Below, piece after piece: positions 8,634 to 16,300 of a stretch of DNA of 42,808 bases. The notes below the pieces were generated by a model. It searched no databases, had not been told where the DNA came from, and worked only from the letters and a program-made list of their open reading frames with translations. The stretch comes from Pseudomonas sp. GM48 (lineage in GTDB: Bacteria; Pseudomonadota; Gammaproteobacteria; Pseudomonadales; Pseudomonadaceae). The stretch is taken from the NCBI RefSeq assembly GCF_000282335.1, contig NZ_AKJM01000042.1:1-42808 (forward strand), given 5' to 3'. Position 1 is the first letter of the stretch. Each line of letters opens with the position of its first letter. Position numbers and translations under genes: made by a program.

Positions 8634-9125
8634 TCAGAACCCGCGGATGATTCGGGACTTGAGGTCGGCGTGGAAGCGATCCGCATTGGATTTGTTAACG
8701 CTGCGCACCGATTCGCTACCGGTCACCGAATCCAGCGACATCGAGCGCTTGAGCGTCGCTTCGTTTCGATAGGCATCGATAAAGAACTCGATGTCCCGGT
8801 CGCTGGTCAGCTTCGGCCACTTATCGAGGTACAGCGGCAGCTCTGCCGGGCCGGTCTTGAACGAGCAGATACGCCGGTTGGTGATGGTCGCCTCGCCGAT
8901 TTCGAACGGCACCCACCAGGACAGCGCGGTTTTCTCCGACACCACCGCCAGCAGGTGCGTGCATTCGCTGATGTTGCGGGTAATCACCCCGGTAATGTCG
9001 TCGGTGGTCTGGGATTCGGCATCCAGTACATCGAGGTAGGTCTTGATGCTGGCCTGCATCAGGCGCGTGTTGATTTTGACCGCGTGGGCGCGATCCATGT
9101 GGCGGTAGCTGATAAACACTGGCAT
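8634..9125 (-). CDS. TIR domain protein (second TIR of the operon)
   Basis: A 163-aa protein that is essentially one TIR domain. It starts with the typical first strand MPVFISYRHMDRAHA, has LLAVVSEKT near 58-66, and the SWWVPFEIGEA helix with Glu75 where TIR NADases place their catalytic glutamate. The last 50 residues are charged and helical with no family I recognise. The start ATG at 9125 overlaps the stop of the caspase gene (TGATG), so translation is coupled. By context it belongs to an anti-phage cassette and may make or degrade an NAD-derived signal, or consume NAD. It differs clearly from the ThsB-like first gene, so it is not a recent duplicate. Catalytic activity is inferred from the glutamate only. 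Confidence 0.8.
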   Translation of the reverse strand: MPVFISYRHMDRAHAVKINTRLMQASIKTYLDVLDAESQTTDDITGVITRNISECTHLLAVVSEKTALSWWVPFEIGEATITNRRICSFKTGPAELPLYLDKWPKLTSDRDIEFFIDAYRNEATLKRSMSLDSVTGSESVRSVNKSNADRFHADLKSRIIRGF

Positions 9126-10084
9126 CAGAAATGTCCCTTGATCGCGAGTTCGCGGTAATAGGCGCCGAGGGCGGTGAGGCGGCAGCCGGTGGCGTGAATG
9201 GCGGCGTAATACATGTGCTCGGCGTCCACCGGTTCGATGAGGCTGTGGCGGTTGCACTTTTGCAACTGGGCGAAGACCTCGCCGTGTTCCGGGTTGAATT
9301 CCGGTTCGGTGGGTTCAAAGCTGGGCGCGAGGGGGTACACCGACTCGGCTTCGGCAAACCATTCGGGGAGTTTGCGCAGGATTTCCTTGGGGATCAGCGG
9401 CGAAACTTCGCGCAGGGAAATGAACTGCGACACATTGGTCTTGAACACCGGGCGCTGTTCCCAGGCATCAAGGGCATTGTCGACAAACGAATAGAGGCTG
9501 CCGGGCGTGATTTTGCCCAGGATGTTCGCTGCACCACCGTGCAGGGCCTGGAGCAACAAACCGGTGAACACACCATGTTGCACGCCTTCCATCGCCGGTT
9601 CTTCCTTTTTGCAGGCAGTCAGAATGGTCATGCCTTCGCCGACCACGCAGCCCTCACTGCGCAAGGCTCGCAGTTCGCCGGCCGAGCCGCTCTGGCAACA
9701 GTCGAGAATGATCACTTTGTTTTTGATCTTCGTGGCTTTGCTCGCCCAGTTAAGAATGTCGCTGAGGCGAATCCCGTCCTTGGCGCTCTTGTAATCCTGC
9801 GGGATCAACATGCCTTCGTCGGTGTCGGTGTCGAAGCTGCCGTGGCCGGCGAAATACAGCAGCGCGACATTGCAGTCCCCGGCAAACAGCTCGCGGATCT
9901 GGTCTTCGAGTTTTTCCCGGCTCAGGTAGTCCTCGGCGGATGTCAGTACGATGTTCTTGAAGTTCGGATCGCCATTGGCGTCAGTCTTCAGCACGGAGGC
10001 CATGGCCATTGCGTCATTGCTGCAACCGCTCAGCCACGAAACGTGGGTGTAGTCGTTGATGCCGATAAACAGTCCCTTGCGCAT
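9125..10084 (-). CDS. Caspase-like protease (peptidase C14 family)
   Basis: A 319-aa soluble protein. Residues 1-215 are a caspase p20-like domain: the start MRKGLFIGINDY is the typical first strand, His81 lies in YFAGHGS and the expected nucleophile Cys130 lies in ILDCCQSG. Residues about 225-319 form an additional domain with no family I recognise, ending in a His/Tyr-rich segment (AEHMYYAAIHATGCR). The ATG at 10084 follows the stop of the ThsB-like gene after only two bases; a longer in-frame start at 10144 would lie inside that gene. In an operon with TIR genes the likely job is an abortive-infection effector switched on by a nucleotide signal, with the extra C-terminal domain as a candidate sensor. 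That role is inference from context; the protease fold is well supported. Confidence 0.88.
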   Translation of the reverse strand: MRKGLFIGINDYTHVSWLSGCSNDAMAMASVLKTDANGDPNFKNIVLTSAEDYLSREKLEDQIRELFAGDCNVALLYFAGHGSFDTDTDEGMLIPQDYKSAKDGIRLSDILNWASKATKIKNKVIILDCCQSGSAGELRALRSEGCVVGEGMTILTACKKEEPAMEGVQHGVFTGLLLQALHGGAANILGKITPGSLYSFVDNALDAWEQRPVFKTNVSQFISLREVSPLIPKEILRKLPEWFAEAESVYPLAPSFEPTEPEFNPEHGEVFAQLQKCNRHSLIEPVDAEHMYYAAIHATGCRLTALGAYYRELAIKGHF

Positions 10085-10086
10085 GG

Positions 10087-10494
10087 TTACACCGCCGTAT
10101 GCTGGCGAATTGCGCTGATGATGCTGTTGGTGTTCCACGCACATTCGGCATGTGCCGCATCACGTACCACCGTGGAGATCCGCTCGGCGCCGAACGGCTT
10201 GATCGCAATGATCACCTTGCCCATGCGCTTGGCGATCTCGATTTCCTTGTTGATCCACTTGCTGTAGGTGGAATACATCCCGGCCATGATCAGCACCGCC
10301 GAACACGGGCGGATCATGTTTTCGATGGCCTCCTCAAGTTGTTTGTCGGTTTTCGTGCCGACAATCGGGTTGTCCGGTGGCACCGAAAAATTCTTGTAGG
10401 TGAAACCAGGCTTGGCGTTGAGCAGGCGCACGAGATTGTCGTGGGCGTCGGAGTAGTTCCACGAGTGGCTGATGAACAGATGGTAGATTTGCAT
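10087..10494 (-). CDS. ThsB-like TIR protein (DUF1863/MTH538 type)
   Basis: A 135-aa protein matching the TIR-like family that includes Thoeris ThsB. Visible signs are the first strand YHLFISHSW (4-12), the SVPPDNPI loop (37-44), CSAVLIMAGMY (64-74), and the Y-S-K-W-I-N-K-E helix with Glu84 as the probable catalytic residue, then GKVIIAIKPFG (92-102). In Thoeris systems such proteins sense phage and build a cyclic ADP-ribose isomer that activates the effector. It is the first gene of the operon; the complement of GAGGGA forms a good ribosome site before the ATG at 10494. No ThsA gene is present; the neighbouring caspase-like gene takes that place. Confidence 0.85.
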   Translation of the reverse strand: MQIYHLFISHSWNYSDAHDNLVRLLNAKPGFTYKNFSVPPDNPIVGTKTDKQLEEAIENMIRPCSAVLIMAGMYSTYSKWINKEIEIAKRMGKVIIAIKPFGAERISTVVRDAAHAECAWNTNSIISAIRQHTAV

Positions 10495-10652
10495 GGGTGT
10501 CCCTCGGTGTCGCTGGAGTGCGAAGAGGGTTTGAACTTAGGCGATTGAAGGGCGACCACAAGGGGCGGGGGCGGAAAGAGAAACGCCCTACAAGCAAGCG
10601 TGCGCAAGCCTTACAGAAAAATCTGATGTTTAAGTGGGGGAAAGATCCAGCC

Positions 10653-10685
10653 GCCGGCCGCCCCGCTGTAGTCAGGGCGGCCGGC
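10653..10685. other. GC-rich perfect stem-loop after rsgA
   Basis: GCCGGCCGCCC (10653-10663) and its exact complement (10675-10685) form an 11-bp stem with an 11-base loop, just after the rsgA stop. No T-run follows on the minus strand, so it may be a weak terminator or an mRNA-end stabiliser. The rest of 10495-10652, upstream of the TIR/caspase operon, shows no promoter I can call with confidence. Confidence 0.5.
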
Positions 10686-10693
10686 ACGTCTGT

Positions 10694-11725
10694 TTAGTAG
10701 CCGTTTTCCGGCAGGCTGGCGATGATCGAGCGGTAGCTGTTCATCCGTTGTTGCTGCACGCGGCCGTCTTCAAGGGCCTTGAGCAGGGCGCAACCGGGTT
10801 CGCGGTCATGCTTGCAGTCGCGGAAGCGGCAGGTGCCAAGCAGGTCGTTGAACTCGATGAAACCGGCCTCGACATCGGCACGGCTGACATGGCCCAGGCC
10901 GAATTCGCGGATACCCGGGGAGTCGATCAGCTCACCACCGCCAGGGAAGTGGAACAGCCGCGCGGTGGTGGTGGTGTGGGTGCCCTGGCCGGACAGCTCG
11001 GACAGCGGGCCGACGCGGGCTTCGACATCCGGCAGCAGGCTGTTGACCAACGACGACTTGCCGACGCCGGACTGGCCGACGAACACGCTGATGCGCCCGT
11101 CCAGTTGTGCCTGCAATTGCTCCATACCATTGCCGTGGTGCGCTGACACTTCCAGCACCGGATAACCGAGGGTACGGTAAACCGCGAGCAAGGCATTCAG
11201 CGCAGGCGCGTTGTTTTCATCGATCAGGTCGAACTTGTTCAGCAACAACAGCGGCTTGATGCCCGCATGCTCGGCCGCCACCAGATAGCGGTCGATCAGG
11301 TTGGCGTGGGGCTCGGGCAGCGGCGCAAACACGATGACGATCATGTCGACGTTGGCCGCTACCGGCTTGAGCTGGCCTCGGCTGTCCGGGCGGCACAGCT
11401 CGGTGTTGCGCGGCAGTTGCGCCACGATCACACCGATGCCCTGGTTGCCGGCGCGCCACACCACCTGATCGCCGGTCACCAGCGCTGGCAGGTTGGCGCG
11501 CAGGTGGCAACGGAACACCTGGCCGGCCAGTTCGCCGTCGCGGGCCTCGACTTCGACCTGCACACCGAAGTGCGCGATCACCAGACCGTGCTGTTCCGGG
11601 CCCAGGTCGCCACCCTCAAGTGCCTCGACAGCCGAGGACTCGCGTTTGGCGGCGCGGGCGGCGCGTTCGCCCTGAATCTTTTCGATGCGCCAGTTTTGAC
11701 GACGATTGAGTTGGCGTTTGGCCAT
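10694..11725 (-). CDS. rsgA: Ribosome small-subunit biogenesis GTPase RsgA
   Basis: A 343-aa cytoplasmic GTPase that acts late in 30S subunit maturation. The order is an OB fold near 45-110, then a circularly permuted GTPase in which the G4 motif NKFD (near 165) comes before the P-loop GQSGVGKSS (near 217) and G3 DSPG (near 265). A zinc knuckle [14 protein letters not shown] follows near 298-311. The N-terminal basic start [13 protein letters not shown] is usual for the family. It is divergent from orn across 107 bases that contain an inverted repeat. In the Pseudomonas order I recall, motB is the next gene, so the TIR/caspase operon interrupts that pair. Confidence 0.97.
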   Translation of the reverse strand: MAKRQLNRRQNWRIEKIQGERAARAAKRESSAVEALEGGDLGPEQHGLVIAHFGVQVEVEARDGELAGQVFRCHLRANLPALVTGDQVVWRAGNQGIGVIVAQLPRNTELCRPDSRGQLKPVAANVDMIVIVFAPLPEPHANLIDRYLVAAEHAGIKPLLLLNKFDLIDENNAPALNALLAVYRTLGYPVLEVSAHHGNGMEQLQAQLDGRISVFVGQSGVGKSSLVNSLLPDVEARVGPLSELSGQGTHTTTTARLFHFPGGGELIDSPGIREFGLGHVSRADVEAGFIEFNDLLGTCRFRDCKHDREPGCALLKALEDGRVQQQRMNSYRSIIASLPENGY

Positions 11726-11770
11726 GGGTGTTCCGTATAAAGAATGCAGCGATTAGGTAAAACGGCCGCG

Positions 11771-11806
11771 AGTTTAGCACGCCCGGCCACCGGCCTAGGC
11801 TAAACT
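11771..11806. promoter_or_regulatory. Inverted repeat in the divergent rsgA-orn promoter region
   Basis: AGTTTAGC (11771-11778) and GCTAAACT (11799-11806) are perfect inverted copies 20 bases apart, with two GGCC blocks between. Each arm holds a TAAACT-like -10 box pointing away from the centre, so the dyad may be two back-to-back promoters or a shared operator. Confidence 0.4.
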
Positions 11807-11832
11807 GCGCAGCATTGCCTAGGAGCCGACAC

Positions 11833-12375
11833 ATGCAAAACCCGCAGAACCTGATCTGGATCGACCTGGAAATGACCGGTCTGAACCCTGATACCGATGT
11901 CATCATCGAAATGGCCACCATCGTCACCGACAGTGACCTGAACACCCTGGCCGAAGGCCCGGTGATCGCCATTCACCACAGCGACGAAATCCTCGCCGGC
12001 ATGGACGAGTGGAACACCCGTCAACATGGCGGTTCCGGGCTGACCCAGCGGGTTCGCGACAGCCGCATCAGCATGGCCGAAGCCGAAGCCGAAACCATCG
12101 CCTTCCTGGAAAAGTGGGTGCCGAAGGGCAAGTCGCCAATTTGCGGCAATAGCATTTGCCAGGATCGTCGCTTCCTTTATACCCACATGAAGTCCCTGGA
12201 AAGCTACTTCCATTACCGCAACCTCGACGTGTCGACCCTGAAAGAGCTGGCCGCACGCTGGGCGCCGGACGTGCGTGACAGCTTCAAGAAAGGCAGCACT
12301 CACCTGGCGCTGGACGACATCCGCGAATCGATCGCTGAATTGCAGCACTACCGCAAGCATTTCATCAAGGCCTGA
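11833..12375 (+). CDS. orn: Oligoribonuclease Orn
   Basis: A 180-aa 3'-to-5' exonuclease that degrades very short RNAs to mononucleotides; in Pseudomonas it also removes pGpG, the linear product of cyclic-di-GMP breakdown. It is a DEDDh enzyme: Asp11 and Glu13 lie in WIDLEMTG, the third acidic residue in the ICQDRRF segment, and the final His/Asp pair in STHLALDDI near 157-165. I chose ATG 11833 because AGGAG lies 7 bases before it and the length equals the usual 180 aa; a start 18 bases upstream would put the ribosome site inside the gene. It is essential or nearly so in many gamma-proteobacteria. Confidence 0.98.
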   Translation: MQNPQNLIWIDLEMTGLNPDTDVIIEMATIVTDSDLNTLAEGPVIAIHHSDEILAGMDEWNTRQHGGSGLTQRVRDSRISMAEAEAETIAFLEKWVPKGKSPICGNSICQDRRFLYTHMKSLESYFHYRNLDVSTLKELAARWAPDVRDSFKKGSTHLALDDIRESIAELQHYRKHFIKA

Positions 12376-12397
12376 TGGTGTCCGGCGAGGGCTTTTT

Positions 12398-12531
12398 GTG
12401 GCGAGGGAGCTTGCTCCCGCCCGGCTGCGAAGCAGTCGTGAGATCTGTGCGCACGGTGTGACTGAAGAAAACAGGGGAGCGCTTCGCACTCCAGCGGGAC
12501 GGTGAGGCGATCCGACAAGCCCCCTCGCCAC
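12398..12531. repeat. Degenerate REP pair, TGTGGCGAGGGAGCTTGC family
   Basis: The left arm TGTGGCGAGGGAGCTTGCTC (12398-12417) ends in CCGC, and a shortened right arm AGCCCCCTCGCCAC lies at 12518-12531. Between them are two GCGAAGC/GCTTCGC segments that form inner stems. The right arm has lost about ten bases of match, so this is a decayed copy of a third REP family. It fills most of the gap between orn and the TRIC gene. Confidence 0.7.
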
Positions 12532-12606
12532 TGGTTCTCTGCTTGCCCTCTTTTGGTGCCTGGGTGAACTGAGTAGACTGCGCGCCTTTCTGCAAGGACC
12601 GCCACC

Positions 12607-13218
12607 ATGCTGCTGATGCTCTACCTGATCGCCATTACCACCGAAGCCATGACTGGCGCCTTGTCTGCCGGCCGGCGCGGCATGGACTGGTTTGGTGTGG
12701 TGCTGATCGCTTGTGTCACTGCGCTGGGTGGCGGTTCGGTACGCGATGTGTTGCTCGGGCACTACCCGCTGACCTGGGTCAAACACCCGGAATACCTGGT
12801 ACTGACCACGGCTGCTGCGATGATCACGGTGTTCACGGCGCGCTGGATGCGCCATTTGCGCTCGCTGTTTCTGGTGCTCGATGCCATGGGCCTGGTGGCT
12901 TTCACCCTGATCGGCTGCATCACCGCCCTGGAAATGGGCCATGGCATGTTGGTGGCATCGGTCAGCGGCGTGATCACCGGGGTTTTCGGCGGCATCCTGC
13001 GGGACATTTTCTGCAACGACATTCCGCTGATCTTCCGGCGCGAACTCTACGCCAGTGTGTCGTTTTCGGCGGCGTGGTGTTACATGCTGTGCATCTACCT
13101 GCAATTACCTGGCGAACAATCGATTCTGATCACTCTGTTCGGTGGCTTTCTGCTGCGTTTGCTGGCCATCCGCTTCCATTGGGAGATGCCAAAGTTTGTG
13201 TATAACGACGAACATTGA
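12607..13218 (+). CDS. TRIC-family cation channel protein (UPF0126, YadS/YicG type)
   Basis: A 203-aa integral membrane protein with about seven hydrophobic helices and the internal duplication typical of the TRIC family. Each half carries a glycine-rich helix followed by an Arg-Asp pair: GGGSVRDVLLG near 38-48 and GGILRDIFCNDIP near 134-146. Bacterial and archaeal members form trimeric channels for monovalent cations. AAGGA lies 8 bases before the ATG at 12607, and the length is normal for the family. It is a single gene after orn and a REP pair; the accessory toxin block begins 106 bases after its stop. Confidence 0.88.
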   Translation: MLLMLYLIAITTEAMTGALSAGRRGMDWFGVVLIACVTALGGGSVRDVLLGHYPLTWVKHPEYLVLTTAAAMITVFTARWMRHLRSLFLVLDAMGLVAFTLIGCITALEMGHGMLVASVSGVITGVFGGILRDIFCNDIPLIFRRELYASVSFSAAWCYMLCIYLQLPGEQSILITLFGGFLLRLLAIRFHWEMPKFVYNDEH

Positions 13219-13324
13219 CCGTTGCTTGCCACAGTTTGCGTGATTGAGTGCGTTAACTATGTAGGCTTTTCCGGGCGATGAGTTCCCTAAGCTGAAGTTT
13301 CATTTCGGCTTGGAGACTGATTAT

Positions 13325-16300
13325 ATGTTTGAAGTGCCCGCACAACAGCGTCCCGACAGTAAGCATCGCCTGCTAATAGAAGAAAAAATTCCGGATTGGC
13401 TGATCCAGGCGTTGCCCCACAGGCGCCAGGCGTTGCAGCGTACCCCCGTGGTTATTCCCGATTGGTACAGAGCCGCCTCAGCCGCTTCGCATGCACAACT
13501 GGCGCAAGCCGTTAAAGCCAGTTGGCTGTCGCAGACCCGCCTGGACAAGGTGTTCGAGCCGCTGGCGGATGCCCGTCGGTTCGCCGAACCCTTGTTGCGA
13601 AAGGCGTTGAAAGATCGCTTTGATATTGAGCTGGATGTCGCGCGAACGTACCTGCGGCTCTATCTGCCCAAAGGTGTGTTGACCGCGTATCAAGTTAAAA
13701 CCCTTTCACTGCTGGATGCAGCCCTGCACAACTTCGAGAAAAAAGAGTCGACCGACAACTATTTCGGACACGCCTCTGGTTTTATCAATGAGCCCGACAA
13801 TCGTGGCCATTTCAAAGTACTCCCGATTAATGAACGGATAAGTATCAGTGCATTTGTTTCGATGTGCCGGGAGTTAGATATTGGCGGCCAGTACTCACGA
13901 CAACTGCAAGCTCTGTTATTACCCGGGGATGCGGTGGCCAAAGCGGTGCTGGAACTGAGGGTCAAGGCCAGTCAGAAAGATGCATTCAGGGCGGCCGTGC
14001 TCCTGGCTCGGATGAAAGGCGATATCGGCGCGGACTCGCAGCAAAGGCTGTTGCAGCTGGCTGATGGCGTGGCGAGTCCGGCATTGCACTGCCATCAGTT
14101 ACAGATCATGACGGCCAGGCTGACCGGGATTATGGTGCTGGCGGGTGACCTTGAACGTTCGTCCAGAGTAGAGCCGCTGGTGGTGTACATACCCGATGAT
14201 CCGCAGCATCCGCTCAAGGAATATCCGTCGACCCAGGCGTTCAGGGCGACATTGACCGAACAACTGCGCACACCCGCCTATCAGGCATTTTTTGCGCGGT
14301 TTATCGCGCATGAGCAACGCGGGCAGTTCTTTGCCATGCTCGACCAGCGTCTGAATGTTGTGACCTGGCATCCACCACAAGCCAATGATCCGCAACCCGC
14401 CTGGCGCCGCACTCCCGTCGACAATCCTGCGCTGCACTTTGACGCGCATCGAACCCCGGCTGATCCTTGGCAATGGCTGTATCAGGACACGCTCAACAAA
14501 ATCCTCAATGACGCGCGCAACATCGCCGTGCCCACGGCGGATGAAGACCGTAAGTCGCGCTGGGCGTTGTGGGACAGTCTGCAAAACGTAGCATCGATCG
14601 TCATGCAGGTCGCGACACTGGTGGCGATCCCTTTCGTGCCGTTTCTGGGCGAATTGATGCTGGCCTACACCGCTTATCAACTGCTCGACGAAACCTTTAC
14701 CGGCATTCTCGATTGGGCGGACGGGCAAGTGATCGAGGCCGCCGACCACCTGCTGACCATCGCCGAAAACATGGCGCAACTGGCAGCCTTCGGAGTGGCC
14801 GCAGCCGTAGCTGGCAAAGTATTGGCCATCAAGCCTTCGGAGTTTGTGGAGGGGCTCAAACCGGTTGAGCTGTACGACGGCCGCATACGTTTATGGAATC
14901 CCGACCTCCAGCCCTATGAGCAACCGGCTTCGCTGCCCCTCCAGGGCGAACCGGACGAACTGGGCTTACAGCATCAAGCAGGCAAAACCTTTCTCACCCT
15001 TGACGCGCGCACTTATGAAGTCGCTGCCGACACTCAGGGTGACGCCTATCACGTCCGCCACCCGCAGCGACCGAACGCCTACCGACCGCAACTGACCCAC
15101 AACAACACCGGCGCCTGGGCCCATGAGGTCGAGCGACCGATGGAGTGGCAAGGCGCGCAACTGTTCCGGCGTCTGGGGCATTCGGTCGCGGAGTTTTCCG
15201 ATGAGACGGCACGACACATCCTCACGATTAGCGGGGTCGATGAAGCGATGTTGCGGCACCTGCACGTTCATGCACGGCGTCCGCCGGCCTTGCTCAAGGA
15301 CACTGTTCGGCGATTCAAGCTCGATCGGCGGATTGAAAAGTTCAGGGTGCAAATGTCCAGCAGCGATCCGGCGATCTACACCGACGCCGATGCACAGTTG
15401 CAACTGCATGTACTGAAGGGGCAGCAGGTCAATTTGTCGCAGAGTCAGTTACGCCATGCCAACGTGATTCAAACCGTCGTGGAAACGCTGGAGGAGGGTG
15501 CTCTGAAAAAACTCCTTGGATTGAGTCCTGCGCCTGGTGACAGTTTGCCGGCGATCCCTGTTCGCGCTGCCCTGCTGCGCATCAGAATGGCCGACTGGGT
15601 GCAGGAACAGCGAGTACGGCTGTTCAACTTGCTGGAGGATTCATTTGAGCTGAGCGCGGACGCGCCAACCCGGCAAATTCGCAGGATCTTCCCTGAGCTG
15701 CCGCGATCCATCGCCGAAGAGTTCTGGTCCGAGGCCAGCGCGAGCGACCGTTTGCACCTGCTCAACAAACCGGGAATCCCCCGGCACATGGCGCACGAAG
15801 CGTTGTTCTACCTGCGAGAGGTGCGCCTGAGCCGTGCCTATGAGGGGCTGTACCTGGAGGCGCGAGCCAGCGTGGATAGCGATGTCCTGGCGCTGCACAT
15901 GCTCGAAACCGTGAACGGCTGGTCCCCGGACATTCGTATCGAGGTGCGGGACGGACATTTCGATGGTGCCTTGCTGGACAGTATCGGCGGGTCCGACGTG
16001 CCAATCCGCAAGGTTATGGTCAGGCAAAACGTTGGTTACCGGGCATACAGTGGGGCCGGTGAAGAGTTGCATGGCTTCGACGATTTTTTCAGTGCAGTGC
16101 AACATGCTCTCCCTGATGCGCAACGCAAAGCGCTTGGTCTGCCCCATGTCGGGCAGGGTGGCGAACTCAAGCTGATGCTCAGGAAGCAGGCACCTTTGCC
16201 TCGCTCGCAGCTCAGGGCACTGCTGGGGCAGCCACCACTGGATCCCGCGTTGCGTTCACCCATGGCGCTTGCGGTGGGGCGTCCCGGCTATCTACTGGGC

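Noticed and set aside
8634..10494. Classical two-gene Thoeris with ThsA
   Set aside because: No SIR2 or other NADase-type ThsA protein is encoded; the effector position is held by a caspase-like protein.
11800..13104. Minus-strand frame of 434 codons across orn and the TRIC gene
   Set aside because: It covers two well-supported plus-strand genes and a REP pair; translation is low-complexity with no motif.
13310..13325. TTG at 13310 as start of the LRR toxin gene
   Set aside because: It overlaps the GGAG site that is well placed for the ATG at 13325.
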